Origin: Linnemannia schmuckeri
Lineage: Eukaryota > Mortierellomycota > Mortierellomycetes > Mortierellales > Mortierellaceae
Assembly: GCA_029449235.1 (NCBI GenBank)
Contig: JANATG010000004.1
Coordinates: 3,038,001-3,102,000, forward strand
Direction: 5' to 3'
DNA length: 64,000 nucleotides
This document shows, in pieces, positions 1 through 11,839 of this stretch. The notes under the pieces were generated by a model. It made no database searches and was not told the DNA's origin. It saw only the letters and a list, made by a program, of their open reading frames with translations. A program made the translations under genes and the position numbers. Position 1 is the first letter of the stretch. The number at the start of each line of letters is the position of its first letter.

Positions 1-42
1 CGAAACATAAAAAAAAAAAAGGAAAGAAGAACCCAAGTTTAC

Positions 43-226
43 CATGGACATGGGCATCAATGATAGGACAAGGCGCATCACGCGCAACACGATATTCAAA
101 ACTATCAGTCCCCATATCCTTCTCCTCCGTCGCCTGGGCTAAGAATCGAGAGTTCAACCAGTTCTGGGGTAGAGGTGCAGGACTCTCCTTGAACTCGAAA
201 TATTCGGGAACACAGCCTTGACACAT
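43..226 (-). CDS. 5' exon of an unidentified gene that leaves the window
   Basis: An ATG at 226 opens a 61-codon stretch of coding-like composition that runs to a good donor (CATG then GTAAAC) at 43/42. The rest of the gene lies beyond the left edge. The exon ends with IIDAHVHG. A D-x-H-x-H motif of this kind is typical of the first metal-binding strand of TIM-barrel amidohydrolases and related metal-dependent hydrolases, so a hydrolase is possible but rests on this motif alone. The N-terminus begins MCQGCVPEYFEF. I do not recognise the family with certainty. Confidence 0.45.
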
Positions 227-822
227 TCTGGCGGTTGTTTTGCGGTAGGCTGTAGTTGGGTGAAATAAAGGGAAAGTGCAAGCTGAAGTAAGGCAAAGAA
301 GAGGGAGACGAGAGGTGGTAAAAGGAATGAGGCGTGAGGGATTGCGAAATGGTCGGAGGAGCAAAAGTCTGTTCATCCAAGGTCCGAAAAGTGGAGGAGG
401 GTGGAAAGGATAAAGAAGGAAAAGAAAATAGAAAAAAGAGAAATGAGGAGAGCCGAGTGTGGAGTGGATAAAAACATCCACGGACGGAAGACAGAACTTC
501 TGAAAAACTGCACAATCACAAATGTGGGGCAGGGGAAGCGTTCACAAGAGATCAAAAAGTCGATTGCAGTGAAGGAGGGCTTAGAAAGAATTTTTTTTTT
601 TTTTTTTCTTAGAAAGAAATAAAGTGTCGCGAATGAGCCGAGCCATAATCACCCACTTTTATGTTTCCTGTAAACTCAATTGCAATAGCTGGTCTTTTTA
701 TGATTTTTGGTGTGAATGATATGAGCACAAGTAGAGGACTCTATTTTTCAAATAACAAGTAGAGAAACACTACCTATGGGGTATGGGTTCAAACTATGAG
801 ACGATAGCTAGAAGAGCGCGCA
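227..822. other. Intergenic, purine-rich
   Basis: This stretch separates two minus-strand genes. It should hold the 3' end of the RING ligase transcript and the promoter of the gene leaving the window. It is rich in GGA/GAAA on the plus strand, with a T tract near 591-607. I see no coding exon, RNA gene or repeat family. Confidence 0.5.
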
Positions 823-2200
823 TTAGTAAAGCAGGATCCCTACAAGGATCAACGTGCCAAGCATAAAGAACATGCGCGACACATATGCCTGCATCGGAGT
901 TTGCACTACTTGGGGAAAACAAATAGTTGAAGAAAAGTGTGATCAATTCTCTGGTCTTAACTTTGTCGTCCCCAACAAATGCTTTGCCCTTGAACTTCCC
1001 GGAGAAAAAAAAAGCCACGTAGTTACCTGCACCGTTGCCACCGATGGTGCCGCTGTAGGTAGCACCGTACTGGATGCCAAAGGGCGTAAACATGAAGGGG
1101 GGCAGCATGGTCCCCGAGAATGTCACCTGTCCTGTTCCCAATGCAAATCCCGTCTGGTTTGGATTTCTGAACGGCTCTGGTCTCTGTCCCGCAGGCCTCT
1201 TTGGTGTCGTCGATCTAGTAGTTTAATTAGAATATTAGAGTATTAGAAACCATGTCTTCTTGAACAAGAAGTATCGTCGTTTGATCATGAGTAATACAAA
1301 ACGACATGATGTAGTACCTGGGATCGAGTTGCTCCTTGCCTCGTCCGTAGATGGGTATAACCTTGTCCTGTGCACATCCTGCCTTGCAGACGGGACATGT
1401 TGGGTTCTGATGTTGGGCCTCGAGCCATTGATGAAGACACGCCCAGCTATTTTTGTCGTTTTGATTCGAAGATAGTGATTGGTGTGAGTTTGGATATCCT
1501 TTCCAAAATGCTGCTGCTTCTCTCCAACTCCATAAGAACGACATAATCCAGAGTCGAAGAGACAAAAATCCCCTCTTTCTTACCAGAATAAGTGGCCGCA
1601 GAGAGTGAGGACGGGAGACATGGATGTATCGAAGCAGATGTTGCATGAGAACTCGCCGTTGGATTCCGAGTCTGACCCTACCCCTGCTGCTGCTGCCAAG
1701 ACAGTGGCGTCAATTGGTTTCGTTGTTGGCGTAGGCGTGAGCGTTGCTGTTTCTGATTCTGTTGGGGTTGTACTTGGCAAAGCTGTAGGCGATGCTGTTG
1801 TCATCGTTGTTGTTACTGTGTTTCCTATGCTTGCTCTTACTGACTCCAGAGCCACTGTCGCTTCTTGCCCCTGATCAGGTATTGCTGCTGCTGTTCCAGC
1901 GATAAGTGATTCCGAGTCAGTAGCAGCAGCATCTCCTAGAAGAGATGCCCATCCTTGCGAAAGGGAAGAGGTGTTGTCCTTGTGAGTTGATGACGATAGT
2001 ACGGCGGTGGATGAGCCATGGGGTTTTTCCTCTGCAGCTGGTGCTCTGATGAGCGTCTCGCCATCCTGTTGTTCCTGTGTGGCTAGTTGTGTGGAGTATG
2101 ATGATGAAGAGGTGGATAGGTGATGTCTATTCCTAAGGACGGATGCTGCTTCTGCCCCTGGAGTAGTTGTGACTGTAGATGGTGTCTGAAGATTATCCAT
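823..2200 (-). CDS. RNF5/RNF185-type RING E3 ubiquitin ligase, membrane anchored
   Basis: Four exons: 2200-1584, 1446-1318, 1214-1027 and 905-823, all GT-AG and phase-consistent, give 338 residues. Residues 1-180 are Ser/Thr/Ala-rich low complexity. A C3HC4 RING follows at about 186-230, with CNICFD, LCGHLFCWACLHQW and CPVCKAG, then DKVIPIYGRG and GQRPEP, the conserved linker of RNF5, RNF185 and plant RMA proteins. The last exon encodes a hydrophobic tail (VSRMFFMLGTLILVGILLY) before the stop, matching the C-terminal membrane anchor of the family. Known relatives sit in the ER membrane and ubiquitinate misfolded membrane proteins in ERAD; that role here is inference. The animal proteins are about 180-190 residues, so the N-terminal extension is unusual. 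The start at 2200 is the first ATG of the open frame. Confidence 0.9.
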
Positions 2201-4839
2201 GGTAGTGAGTTCCTTGTTGATTGAGTGATGCTTGCTTGTCCTTGATTAGGTTGTGGGTGAATGGCGATAATGCTGCTGGTTGACTAGCATGAAGTGAAAG
2301 AGAAGAAAGAAGGAAAGGAAGAAAGGAAAAGAGAAAAGAGGAGGCAACAAAAGAACAAAAGAAAAACAATAATAATAATAAAAGGAATGAAAACGAGGAT
2401 GGAAGGGAAAAAGGAGAAAGGTAAAGGGGACAGAAGAGTCTAGGGCCAGAAACAAGTGAATAGTGAATGAAAGAATGCTGGAAAAGGGAAAAGGAGAAGA
2501 TGCAGTTCCGAAGACATGGTATTTTGTATCTTGGCCAAGACATACTTATCCACTGCTGTTGCTGTTGAGACGAAGATGGTCACTGATATGACTCTGCACA
2601 TCAACAACCTCGAGCTAGGCCCTTGACGATCATCGGTCAGCAGAGGGCAAATACCGTCGATCACTCGCTCTGCTTTCTCTTACAACTCCACTTCCCTCCG
2701 CCAAAACGTATAGAAAAAAAAAAAAAAAAAAAAAAAAGGTAACGACGATTACTTGAAACACCGCAAGGACTGGACTGGACTGCTTCCACTTGTACCCTTC
2801 CTCTCTCTTTCTCCAATTAATTGTTATTGTTTCTTCTCTCGCACAATAAGTACTCCCCATGAATCGCTTCTTGAACTTTCACTTGCTCTTATTCAATCAA
2901 GCCACTGCTACGAGTCACATTTCGAATGACATCCAAGGCGCGCACGGCAGCCGTGTTGAGGTTCCTTACATATTACCACGATTCACTTTTAAACCAACCG
3001 TGTAATCTCTCAAAGAAAACTTGCCCGGTACATGGCGTGAACCAAGAGCAGTTTAAGTCTCCCTTTACCTTCATGGAATCCATTTTTTATAATGAAGTGG
3101 TTTCCAACACGGGCGAGCAACAGTTCCCTCTTATATCATTGTTCAATCCATAACTCTTCCTTCCTTCTTTCCTTTTTGTCGATTGTCCATTGTTACATGA
3201 TCATCAATGCTCGATATTTACAGACAGACCATTGCTCTTAGTCTATATTCTCCTGTATTGGATGCTTCTAATTGCCTCCTTACTATAAAGAAAATGCTGG
3301 CAGAATCACCTTCTACTCCATTCTCCTCTTTCCTAGCTCTCAAACAATATGTATTTCGTATATACGTTCGACATAGAACACGTTTTTTATTTCCCCCTCT
3401 TCTTTCTCTTTTTGTTTCTTTTTTGCCGCCAGAAAAAGAAGATGCTTCAAATAGGGTTTCAGTCCAAACCATGAACACATCTCTTTTCATACGACAGCGT
3501 TGTACTTTTTTCGTTCGTTAGCAACGCGCAACGAAGCACACATCTTTCCTCTCGAAACTTTATCATCTCTTGTACCACCCTCCCAATCGGACCATGAAGG
3601 ACAACAAAGAAAGGCGTAAGATATCAAAAAAACAAACGACACAAAAGAGATTCAACAGCTACAATAACGACAATAGAAAACGAGAGGGAAAAGGAGGGAA
3701 AAAAGAGAGGGAAGAGGAAGGAAAGAGACAAAGAAAGACTGGTGATCGTTTGTTTGTTTATTTATTTATTTGTTTGTTTGCCCTTGTTGTGTTTGGTTTA
3801 TTTTTTACCACGAGCTGGGGACGGAGAAGAGTCCAAATGACCAAATTGCTACATCTTCGCTACTTTTGCATAACATACCAATCGATCGGCTATACAACAC
3901 CCAAGTGCTCCCAAGATACGCCCTTCTTCAATTTCTTTTTCCCTTGCTTTTCCTTCTTTCTTGAATCGCCGCAACTCACTATTCACTAACAAGACCAATA
4001 AAAACACGCGTCATATCAGACGAGGGACCTCCTTCCTTGTGCCCATGCTCTCATTAGAGCACAAGGGCTACCAAAAAAAAATAATAGCGCGACCAGGGTA
4101 CGTCTTTCACTAACGAAAAGAAAAAAAAATAAAGAAGAGGCTAGACAAGGTCAAGACTCCATTGGCGCGTTCCTTCGGGGGATTTTCAATCAATTCCCTT
4201 CAAACTCATAACCGCCTCTTCCAATACACGGCACTGGACTGGGTACGGTAAGGAGGAACACTGCGAGTTGTGTTTTTTTGTGCTTGAAACTTGAGCGTTG
4301 AGAAGAAGAACCATAAAAAAGCGCTTACGCGATTGCAGCCCAAGTGGCCCTCTTCCAAGAGCCGATGTGCTATTATTGTCCCGAGTAAGCGAGGAACTGA
4401 CTAGTTGGCGAGTGAAAAATGAGGCCCTGCTAGCCTCAGCAAGCACAATCTCAGGGGAAACATGGCGAGGTAGGGGAGGGAAATAAAAGGAAGGGGTCCT
4501 GGCACAAAAAACGAATCTCCCATATGGCGGGAATGTAATAAATTCATCGCATTGCCAGATGAGCCGATCACGATCATGATCAATGGAAAAAGGGCAAATG
4601 GCACAGATGTTTTCCTTGAATGGCATCTGACAGAAACATCTTAATGTTAGATCCACTTTCCACGCGGAAGGGAGGGTTGAACGCATGAAGGGGATCAAAG
4701 ATGGGATTGAAAAAAATGCAATGGGAAAGAGAGTGCTCTGATGTTTGTGAGCGCGCAATGGATGGCGGCAAAGGGAAATTGGACTCCAAAGAGAAATAAA
4801 AAAGGCGGGAAAAAATAGGCATGCGGAGAAGTGTTCAGC

Positions 4840-4840
<1 letters not shown>

Positions 4841-4870
<30 letters not shown>
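4841..4870 (+). repeat. A30 homopolymer
   Basis: Thirty consecutive A residues, the longest uninterrupted A run noted in the left half of the window. It may be length-polymorphic. No poly(A)-tailed retroposon body could be recognised next to it. Confidence 0.9.
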
Positions 4871-4873
<3 letters not shown>

Positions 4874-6599
4874 GCACCGCCATTTCAACTTCCCTCTTCT
4901 TCCCTCCACCTTCCTCTCTCTCCTCAATAGTACTAAAACAAAACGACAAAGGAATGGGACAAAGAAAATTGTTCACGCACAAAAATGAACAACTCGGCAG
5001 TTGGAACTACACCACAATGCAAGGGTGAGCAAATAAAGTACAAGAAGAAGCATGACCACAATAAATAAATAGATAAAAAAAAATTGAGAGAGAGTGAGAG
5101 AGCAGAAAGCGAAAGGAATTGAGCTCAATGCAGGGTGTGACAGTTGAGAAAACAGGAGAAGAGGAGTAAAAGAAGAGAAGGAAAGAAAGAGTCTAGTATA
5201 AAGCGTGAGAGAAAGGAAGAACAGGAAAACAATATGATACGTGTTATTTTTTTGTATGGCTATCGTCTGCCACTACCCTCAGTAGGAGAGAGTGGATATT
5301 GACGACGAATCCGTGTCTGTTACTATCAAATCTGACACACTTTTCATTCTTTCTCACACTTTCTCCGTTTCTCCGATTCTCCAATTCTCCAATTTTCCAC
5401 CTTTTTTGGTATACGCTTGAGAAATATGATGAGAAAACGAAGGAGAAATAAACATGGATCATCGTGCCAGGTTCAGTCCGTCTATTGTGTTGTGTATTGT
5501 CACCGCGCACAAGAGTGCAAGAGCACCGAGGCTCCACGAGATGTTTATAACATGTCGAGCATGTTTGTTTTCGTATTGTTGTAGATGTTTGAGGTGTTTG
5601 AGAGTGTTTGAGGATGAGATGTAAAATTGCAATTACTTCTTGTGCCGCCTTTTCTATTTATTCTTACTCCCTTTTCTTCTCAGGACACACAGGTGTGGAG
5701 TGTATATATAACCTCTCATTGCACTTGTTTATAGACCAACAAGGCAAGGTAGGTCAACAAGGCAAGGTAGACCAAGGCAAGGCATGTTTTTAAATACCAT
5801 TGCAATGTAATAGGGAACCGCATTCTCCAATTGGACCATAGCCATTGCCCTTCGCTTTACCCCTGGCATCGGCTACAGTTTGACTGTAGTTGCCAATGGA
5901 TTGACTATTATTGCAATGAACTTCAAACCGTTTCGTTTTCTCTAGTTTTCTCTAGTTTTCTACAGTAGTTTAGAGTCCTATCACATCTCCAGTAGTATCA
6001 CTTGTCTCCAAATCCAGGGCATGGTTCATTCTTTCCTCTCTTTCCAACTCCACTCTTCTCTATCCCTCTTTCAACCTTTTCCATTTGTTACTCCCCCCTC
6101 ATTCTCTTTCTGTCTTTCCCCCTTGAAGTTATTTAGGGTCGCATCCCTCCACTCCACTTCTCCTCTCCCCTTTCTCTCTCTCGCTCGTTCTGTGTCATTC
6201 CCTCTCGTTCCTTTCTATTCTATATCTTCGGGTCAATGTCCAGTATTTAATGAATAGTCCTGACCCCATGGTCTTTTTGACCGTTTGAATAATTTTGAAC
6301 CAGAATAATAAATCTATGTAGTAGACATTCCTCGTTGGTTGGCAAGGTATGTTCTCAAAGGGGTGAAGGAGCAAAGATCAGCGACAATGACTGTTAGTAA
6401 ATGCGAACCCTGCCAGAAGAACAGTCTCTCTCATGCCTGCACCTTCTCTCCCTCTCTTTTCTTGGGAAGAAAAGAAAAGAAAAAAAAAAGGATGCCAATC
6501 ATTTTCCTTTATGTTTCTTTACCATCTGTGCCGTTTTCCCCCTCTTTGTCTGCCCGATTGACTTTTTTTCTTGTCCTCTTTCTTCCTGCTTGAGCATAT

Positions 6600-6665
6600 G
6601 CCTATCTGGTTGTCTGTCTATCTGCCTGTCTGTCTGTATGTCTATCTGTATATCTGTCAGTCTAC
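6600..6665 (+). repeat. Imperfect CTGT/CTAT tetranucleotide microsatellite
   Basis: A run built from CTGT, CTAT and CTGC units, degenerating at both ends. It is non-coding, in the E2F upstream region. Confidence 0.8.
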
Positions 6666-8216
6666 GTGCCTGTGTGCCTACTTGAAGTTGTGAGTAGTCA
6701 GCCTCGACAGCAGGTTGCCTCTTCGTTTTTTGTTCCATAATAAAAAATCTTAATGCTCTGACATTGCTCTGCTCTATTGTCAGCTGTCCACTGATTGCCT
6801 TCCAAACGTATGTGAACCAAGTCAGGCAGCCATATGTCCTATGGGTGCTATATTACATACAGATAAACGTGTAAGAGAAGTAAGTCAACAGGGTGTGAGT
6901 AGTGTACAGTTGACAGACTCTTTCTAAAAGCGGGAAGCAATGTTGGAGAACAAGGAAGGAGTTTTGATGGGAGTGTGTGAGAAGAGTGAATAGGAATGAT
7001 AAAATAAAATGATTGAATGTCCAGCCCAAGTATGATAGGGATGGGAAATGGAAAAAAGGTAAAAAAAAAAAAATAATAATAATAAAAAGAAAAGGGAAGG
7101 GTGGGTGGAAGTGGAGAGAGAGAGAGGAAAGGAGAGGAGAATAGAGTAGAGTGGAGATGGAAACAATAGTGTTGTCGGTGTATGTGCACACATACATAAC
7201 ATATGCAATCAACATGTTGACTGAGTACCCCAATTCAAATTCAAACAAATGCCCATACACACAAAACATAAACAAAAAATTGATTTTTTCCCTCCCTCTC
7301 TCTCGCTATCTCCCTCGCTGTCTCCCTCCCACCTGTCTTTTCTTTTTTCAATTTTTATTTTGTTCAAGAAAGACGAGCTCGTCCGGTCAAGACGACCTCG
7401 TTCAAGAAACTGTTCAAGAAACTGCAAGCCTCTTTCTCTTTTGTCAACAATGGTCACTCCAACTCTTCCGGAAAGAGCAAAGCCGCTCGCTTCATGGTCG
7501 TCAGAGACCTATAAAAACCTCGCTCTTCTTCTCTTCTTCTCTTTTCTTTTTTACTTCCTCCTTCCTTCTTCACTCCTTCACACACACTCTTCCTTCCAAA
7601 AAAACACACAACCACTACTCCACTTTCACTCTCTCTCTCACACACACACCTCCACTTCCACTTTCACTTCCACTCCACTCTCCACTCAAGCCAAGTCTCC
7701 AACGGTCCAACCGTCCTTCAAGTCTTTCAAGTCTGCCTGCCTGCCCTCCTTCGCTCAAGCCAAGCAAGCCCTCTTATACCCTGCCGCAAGCTCGTACAAG
7801 AAAAAAGAAAAAGCTCTCCTCTCTCGCTTTTATTTTTTTTTGCCGCCAAGGTACTCCCTCGTCTATTTCTCTCCACGATCGAACCCAAGAGAACCCAAGA
7901 GAACCCCTCGTCTCCTCCAGTCTTCCCCTCGTTTGAATCGATAAACCCTCACCGGCCACCCGTCGTCGTCTTCGCCGTCTAACACCCAAGAGTTCCCATC
8001 GGTCGAAACCCATCTCTCACTTTTACTCTCCCTCCGAGTCGACTCATCCATTCGTCGTAAATCGCCACATAACAAAAAATAACAAAAAAAAACGCTCAAC
8101 CCCAACCGCCCGAACCAACAACTTACCCGGAACTTCGATCCACTTTTGCTGCAGTTCCTTTGCAACCCATACATCAATCAACAACAACAACAACAACAAA
8201 CCCTTTTTCATATACC

Positions 8217-11200
8217 ATGTCTCCCTCTACTCACGTCATGGCACCTATGGCCGTCATGCCCGCCTTCCAACAGGATCACGCCTGGGTCGAACGAGAGGTA
8301 ACGAACGCAACAACAAAAAATGATTTGGGTCCTGGAATTAAGAACCAAAAAAAAAAAAAAAAAGGCGAGAAAGAAGTGAGAGAGGGGTTTTTTTTTCGTC
8401 CCCCTTTTGTGTGAACTTCGAGTTTGGATGCATTACATCCCAACGACCCTTTGACTTTCTTTTCAGTGGCGCCAAAAGGAAAAAAACGAAGCACCAAGAA
8501 AAAAAAAAAGGAAAGGGTGAGAAAAGAGACGAGAGACAGACGATGAAAGAAAGACGAAAGAAGCGAGAAAAGAGCTGTGTGTTCAGTCTTTGTGTTTGCC
8601 TTTTGCCTTTTTGCTTTTTTTTGTATTCTCTTTCTCTTTTTTCTCTCCTTTATTCTCCTTTGCACCTTTTCTTGCTACCTACCAATTACCACCACCACCA
8701 CCTCAACAGAAGCAGAGCTCATCAGCAAGCAAGACAGGCAAAGCGGAATGGAGCAACCCTGATGCACCGACAACACCTTCCGAACAAAAAGGAACCATCT
8801 CCTAGACACAACAAAGGACACTTATGGAACTCAGGAGGAGCTCATTCGACACACACACTCACTCACCCACTCGACACTCACTCGACTCATTCACAACTCA
8901 TCCTGTCACTCATTGTCAAGACAAGGACAATGAGCAACAGGAGTCAACAATAACAACCCCATTTGACTGCAAGTTGAACACAAACAACAACAACAAAAAC
9001 ACAACACAACAACAACAGGAAACAAGGGAAACTTTTTTTATGTAACGGAATGGCAACTCATTGACATAGTTGTCAACTCAACCAGCAAGGAGCCAATACA
9101 AGGAAGACATCCAAGGCGAGTGACGAGTCTTTTGTCTCATCAACAACAATAGGAAAGAACAGGACCGAGCAGGACAAGGATGGGAAAAGGACAGCAGATT
9201 GTCTTGTTCTTTTCACTTCCACCTTTCACGTTTTGACTTTTTGCAACCTGCTGATGGCGAGCTTGTTTTTTTTGTTTCCTCCATTCCGACTTTTTTTTTG
9301 TCAACCCACACCCTACCGACACTACACCGCCAGTCAGAAACTCACTTTCTTTTTGCGTTTCTCCTCGTCATTTTATTCTTTATTTGGGCGGGGGACAGTG
9401 TTCTTTGATTGACTCAGTCACGACTCGATTCAGTTTGCGTATGTGGGTGCTGGTTTGTTTGTGTATGTGTGTGTTTGTCTGTTTATCTTCCCTTCCCTCC
9501 TTTCCCTCTGCTATTTTTTGGTTGTCAGTCAGTCAGTCAGTCATTCAGTCGCTCATTCACTTTTTTACTCAGTTGATGTGTCGGTCTGTGTATGCGGCCT
9601 GTATTCCCTCCCTTTATTGAGTTCAGTTGATTTGGGATGTTTTTTTAAATTTTCCCGCCTTTTGCCAGTCTTCGGATGTACCCATGCCTTGTATACCCAA
9701 AGGCGGACAATAAGTGGAGGAGAAAGGCACAGAAAGGGGGAAAGGGAGGAGAGAGAGGAGTGCAGCGTGCAGATGGAAAAGAACCAAAAACATGCGAAGC
9801 GGGTGATGGTTGTTGGTTCTCTTTGTTGCTCTAGTCGAAAAGCAGCATGTCTTCATATCTCTCTCTCTCGTTTTGACTAAACAATTTATACTCATCAACT
9901 TTATTGTCTCTTCTCCTGCTTCTCTTTGCCTCCCCCCTTTCTCCCTCCCTTCTTCCTTCCCCCTCCATTCCTCTCCTTTCCCGCCCATCTTTTGCTATCT
10001 TTCCCTTCTACCCTCCAGAACCGATCCAATGCTGTTCTGAATCAGGAACCCATCCCTCAGTTGGTCAAGCCCGGAAAGCGCGGTCGTAAGGGAGGCGTCA
10101 TCTCTTCCAATGCCAAACCAAAGGCCCCTGCTGCAGCCAAAGGTAAAACAACCGCAAAAACCTCCGCGTGTGTGTGACACAACCATGCCTTCATCCACAG
10201 TCTCAGACATCAGCAACCAGGAACAGGGCAGGACTCTCTGAATTGAACACAAGGGTCACAGGACAGTGGATTCAATTGGATAGGAGGCAGAAAGAGAAGA
10301 AAACAAAGGAGCAAGGATAGAACATGGGTTCATCGTAATACCATCGACACCAGCAGTGACCCAACGTCAAAGAGGAGAGATACCGTTTTCCGATTAGGAT
10401 CGGAATATTTTGCGTTGCATTTATGATTCTGGATCTTTTTATGGAGGGCTCTGGATACGATTGCGGACCCGCATCAGTGTGGATCACCAGGATCGTCATG
10501 AACAGGATCGGCTTACAGCGGCTAGGACTCTCGAACACCACTACGGCAGATCTATCGACACCTTCAGGAGAAAGGTGCTCTTTGTATTCCCTTTTTTTCT
10601 ATTTTCTGGATGACAACAACACCAGCGAACTCAGGACGCAAGGGATAACTGAGCATGATCTATTTCAATTTTCCCGTCCCGTTGACGAAAAAAAGCGTTC
10701 CCTCCCCCTCCCCCCTTTCCCTTGACTTGTTTATTCGTATCCTAACCTACTTTTTTTATATTATTTATTATTACTTTTTATTTTCTCTTCTTTATACGAC
10801 AAACTCATTCCTCTCGACTCTTTCATGGATACGACAACTAAACGATAGACTCAAGCCGCTCTGAACGTTCTCTCGGCATGTTGACTAAGCAGTTCATCCA
10901 CCTCCTCAAGGAAGAGCAGGGAACTCTCGACCTCAACCAGACAGCCAACAAACTCGGTGTCCAGAAGCGCCGCATCTATGATATTACCAACGTCTTGGAG
11001 GGAATCGACTTGATCGAGAAGTTCAAGAAGAACAATGTCCGCTGGAAGTAAGTATCGCAGCCTTTTGTTGTACCAGCATGTTTACTTTTTGATGGTTGTT
11101 TGTCTGGTGTGGTTCTGTTTGGGTTGTTATTTATTTGGGTTATTTTCCCGCCCACCCCCCTGCGTCCAGGATCAGTTTTTTATTTTCTTGCGGCAACAAC

Positions 11201-11803
11201 CATCAACAGGGCACGTCATATCTTTGATTTTCTTTATTGTATTTCGGGACGTTGGTTAACTTTTGGATGAGCTCGGGAGTCACTGTGGCGGAATACAAAT
11301 ACGGGGCACATGGACCATCGACACACCCGCCACAGTGTAATGTGATAGGAACAGGAAAAAAAGGGGGGAGGTAAGAGGAGTACAAGAAAAAACAACAGGA
11401 CGGCAAAGTTGCAAACAACACAATTTTGGATTTTAAGCAACCACATCAATGACACACACACACAACAACACCGTCAACAAATCAAAAAAAAACAAAACAG
11501 AAACGCAGGCAGAAGAACAGCATTATCTACACAGGAGGGGAGAGAGGCATAATTAGGGGGGAAAAGAGGGGGAGAGACAGGCAGGGAGGCAGGATGTTTA
11601 GAGTGCAGCTAGCAGCTAGCCCATGGAGAGAGGGGGGAATGGAATGAAGGGATGATTTTTCTTTAGCTGGAAAGAAGAGTCGAACAAGGAGTGCAGGGCA
11701 GATGGGAGAGAATGGGCGGGCTGGGAAGGAAAGAAGTGGCGCTTTTTTTTTGGGAGAGGGGGGGGGGGGGGGGGGGTGGCAGGGTTCCAATGAGGGCCAA
11801 AAA

Positions 11804-11839
<36 letters not shown>

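Larger units (their letters stand above)
2201..8216. other. 6-kb stretch without a recognisable gene
   Basis: This lies between the divergent RING ligase (-) and E2F (+) genes, so both promoters should be inside. It is dominated by polypyrimidine/polypurine tracts, A or T runs (about 2711-2735 and 4841-4870) and simple repeats. Many open frames cross it, but their translations are Ser/Phe/Leu- or Lys/Arg-rich low-complexity text with no family signature and no conserved splice context. The last ~1 kb before the E2F start (7250-8216) is C/T-rich with CA and CT runs, as in many fungal promoters and 5' leaders. A copy of GGCGGGAAA, an E2F-like motif on the minus strand, lies at 4804-4812. Confidence 0.5.

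Noticed and set aside
3570..3989. 139-codon plus-strand open frame
   Set aside because: Lys/Arg-rich then Phe-rich low complexity; no family signature.
4186..4842. 218-codon minus-strand open frame
   Set aside because: Composition follows the local C/T bias, there is no domain, and a homopolymer lies at its start; a chance frame is likelier.
10849..11047. Identity as DP rather than E2F
   Set aside because: RRIYDITNVLEG is the E2F form; DP proteins have RRVYDALNVL-type sequence.
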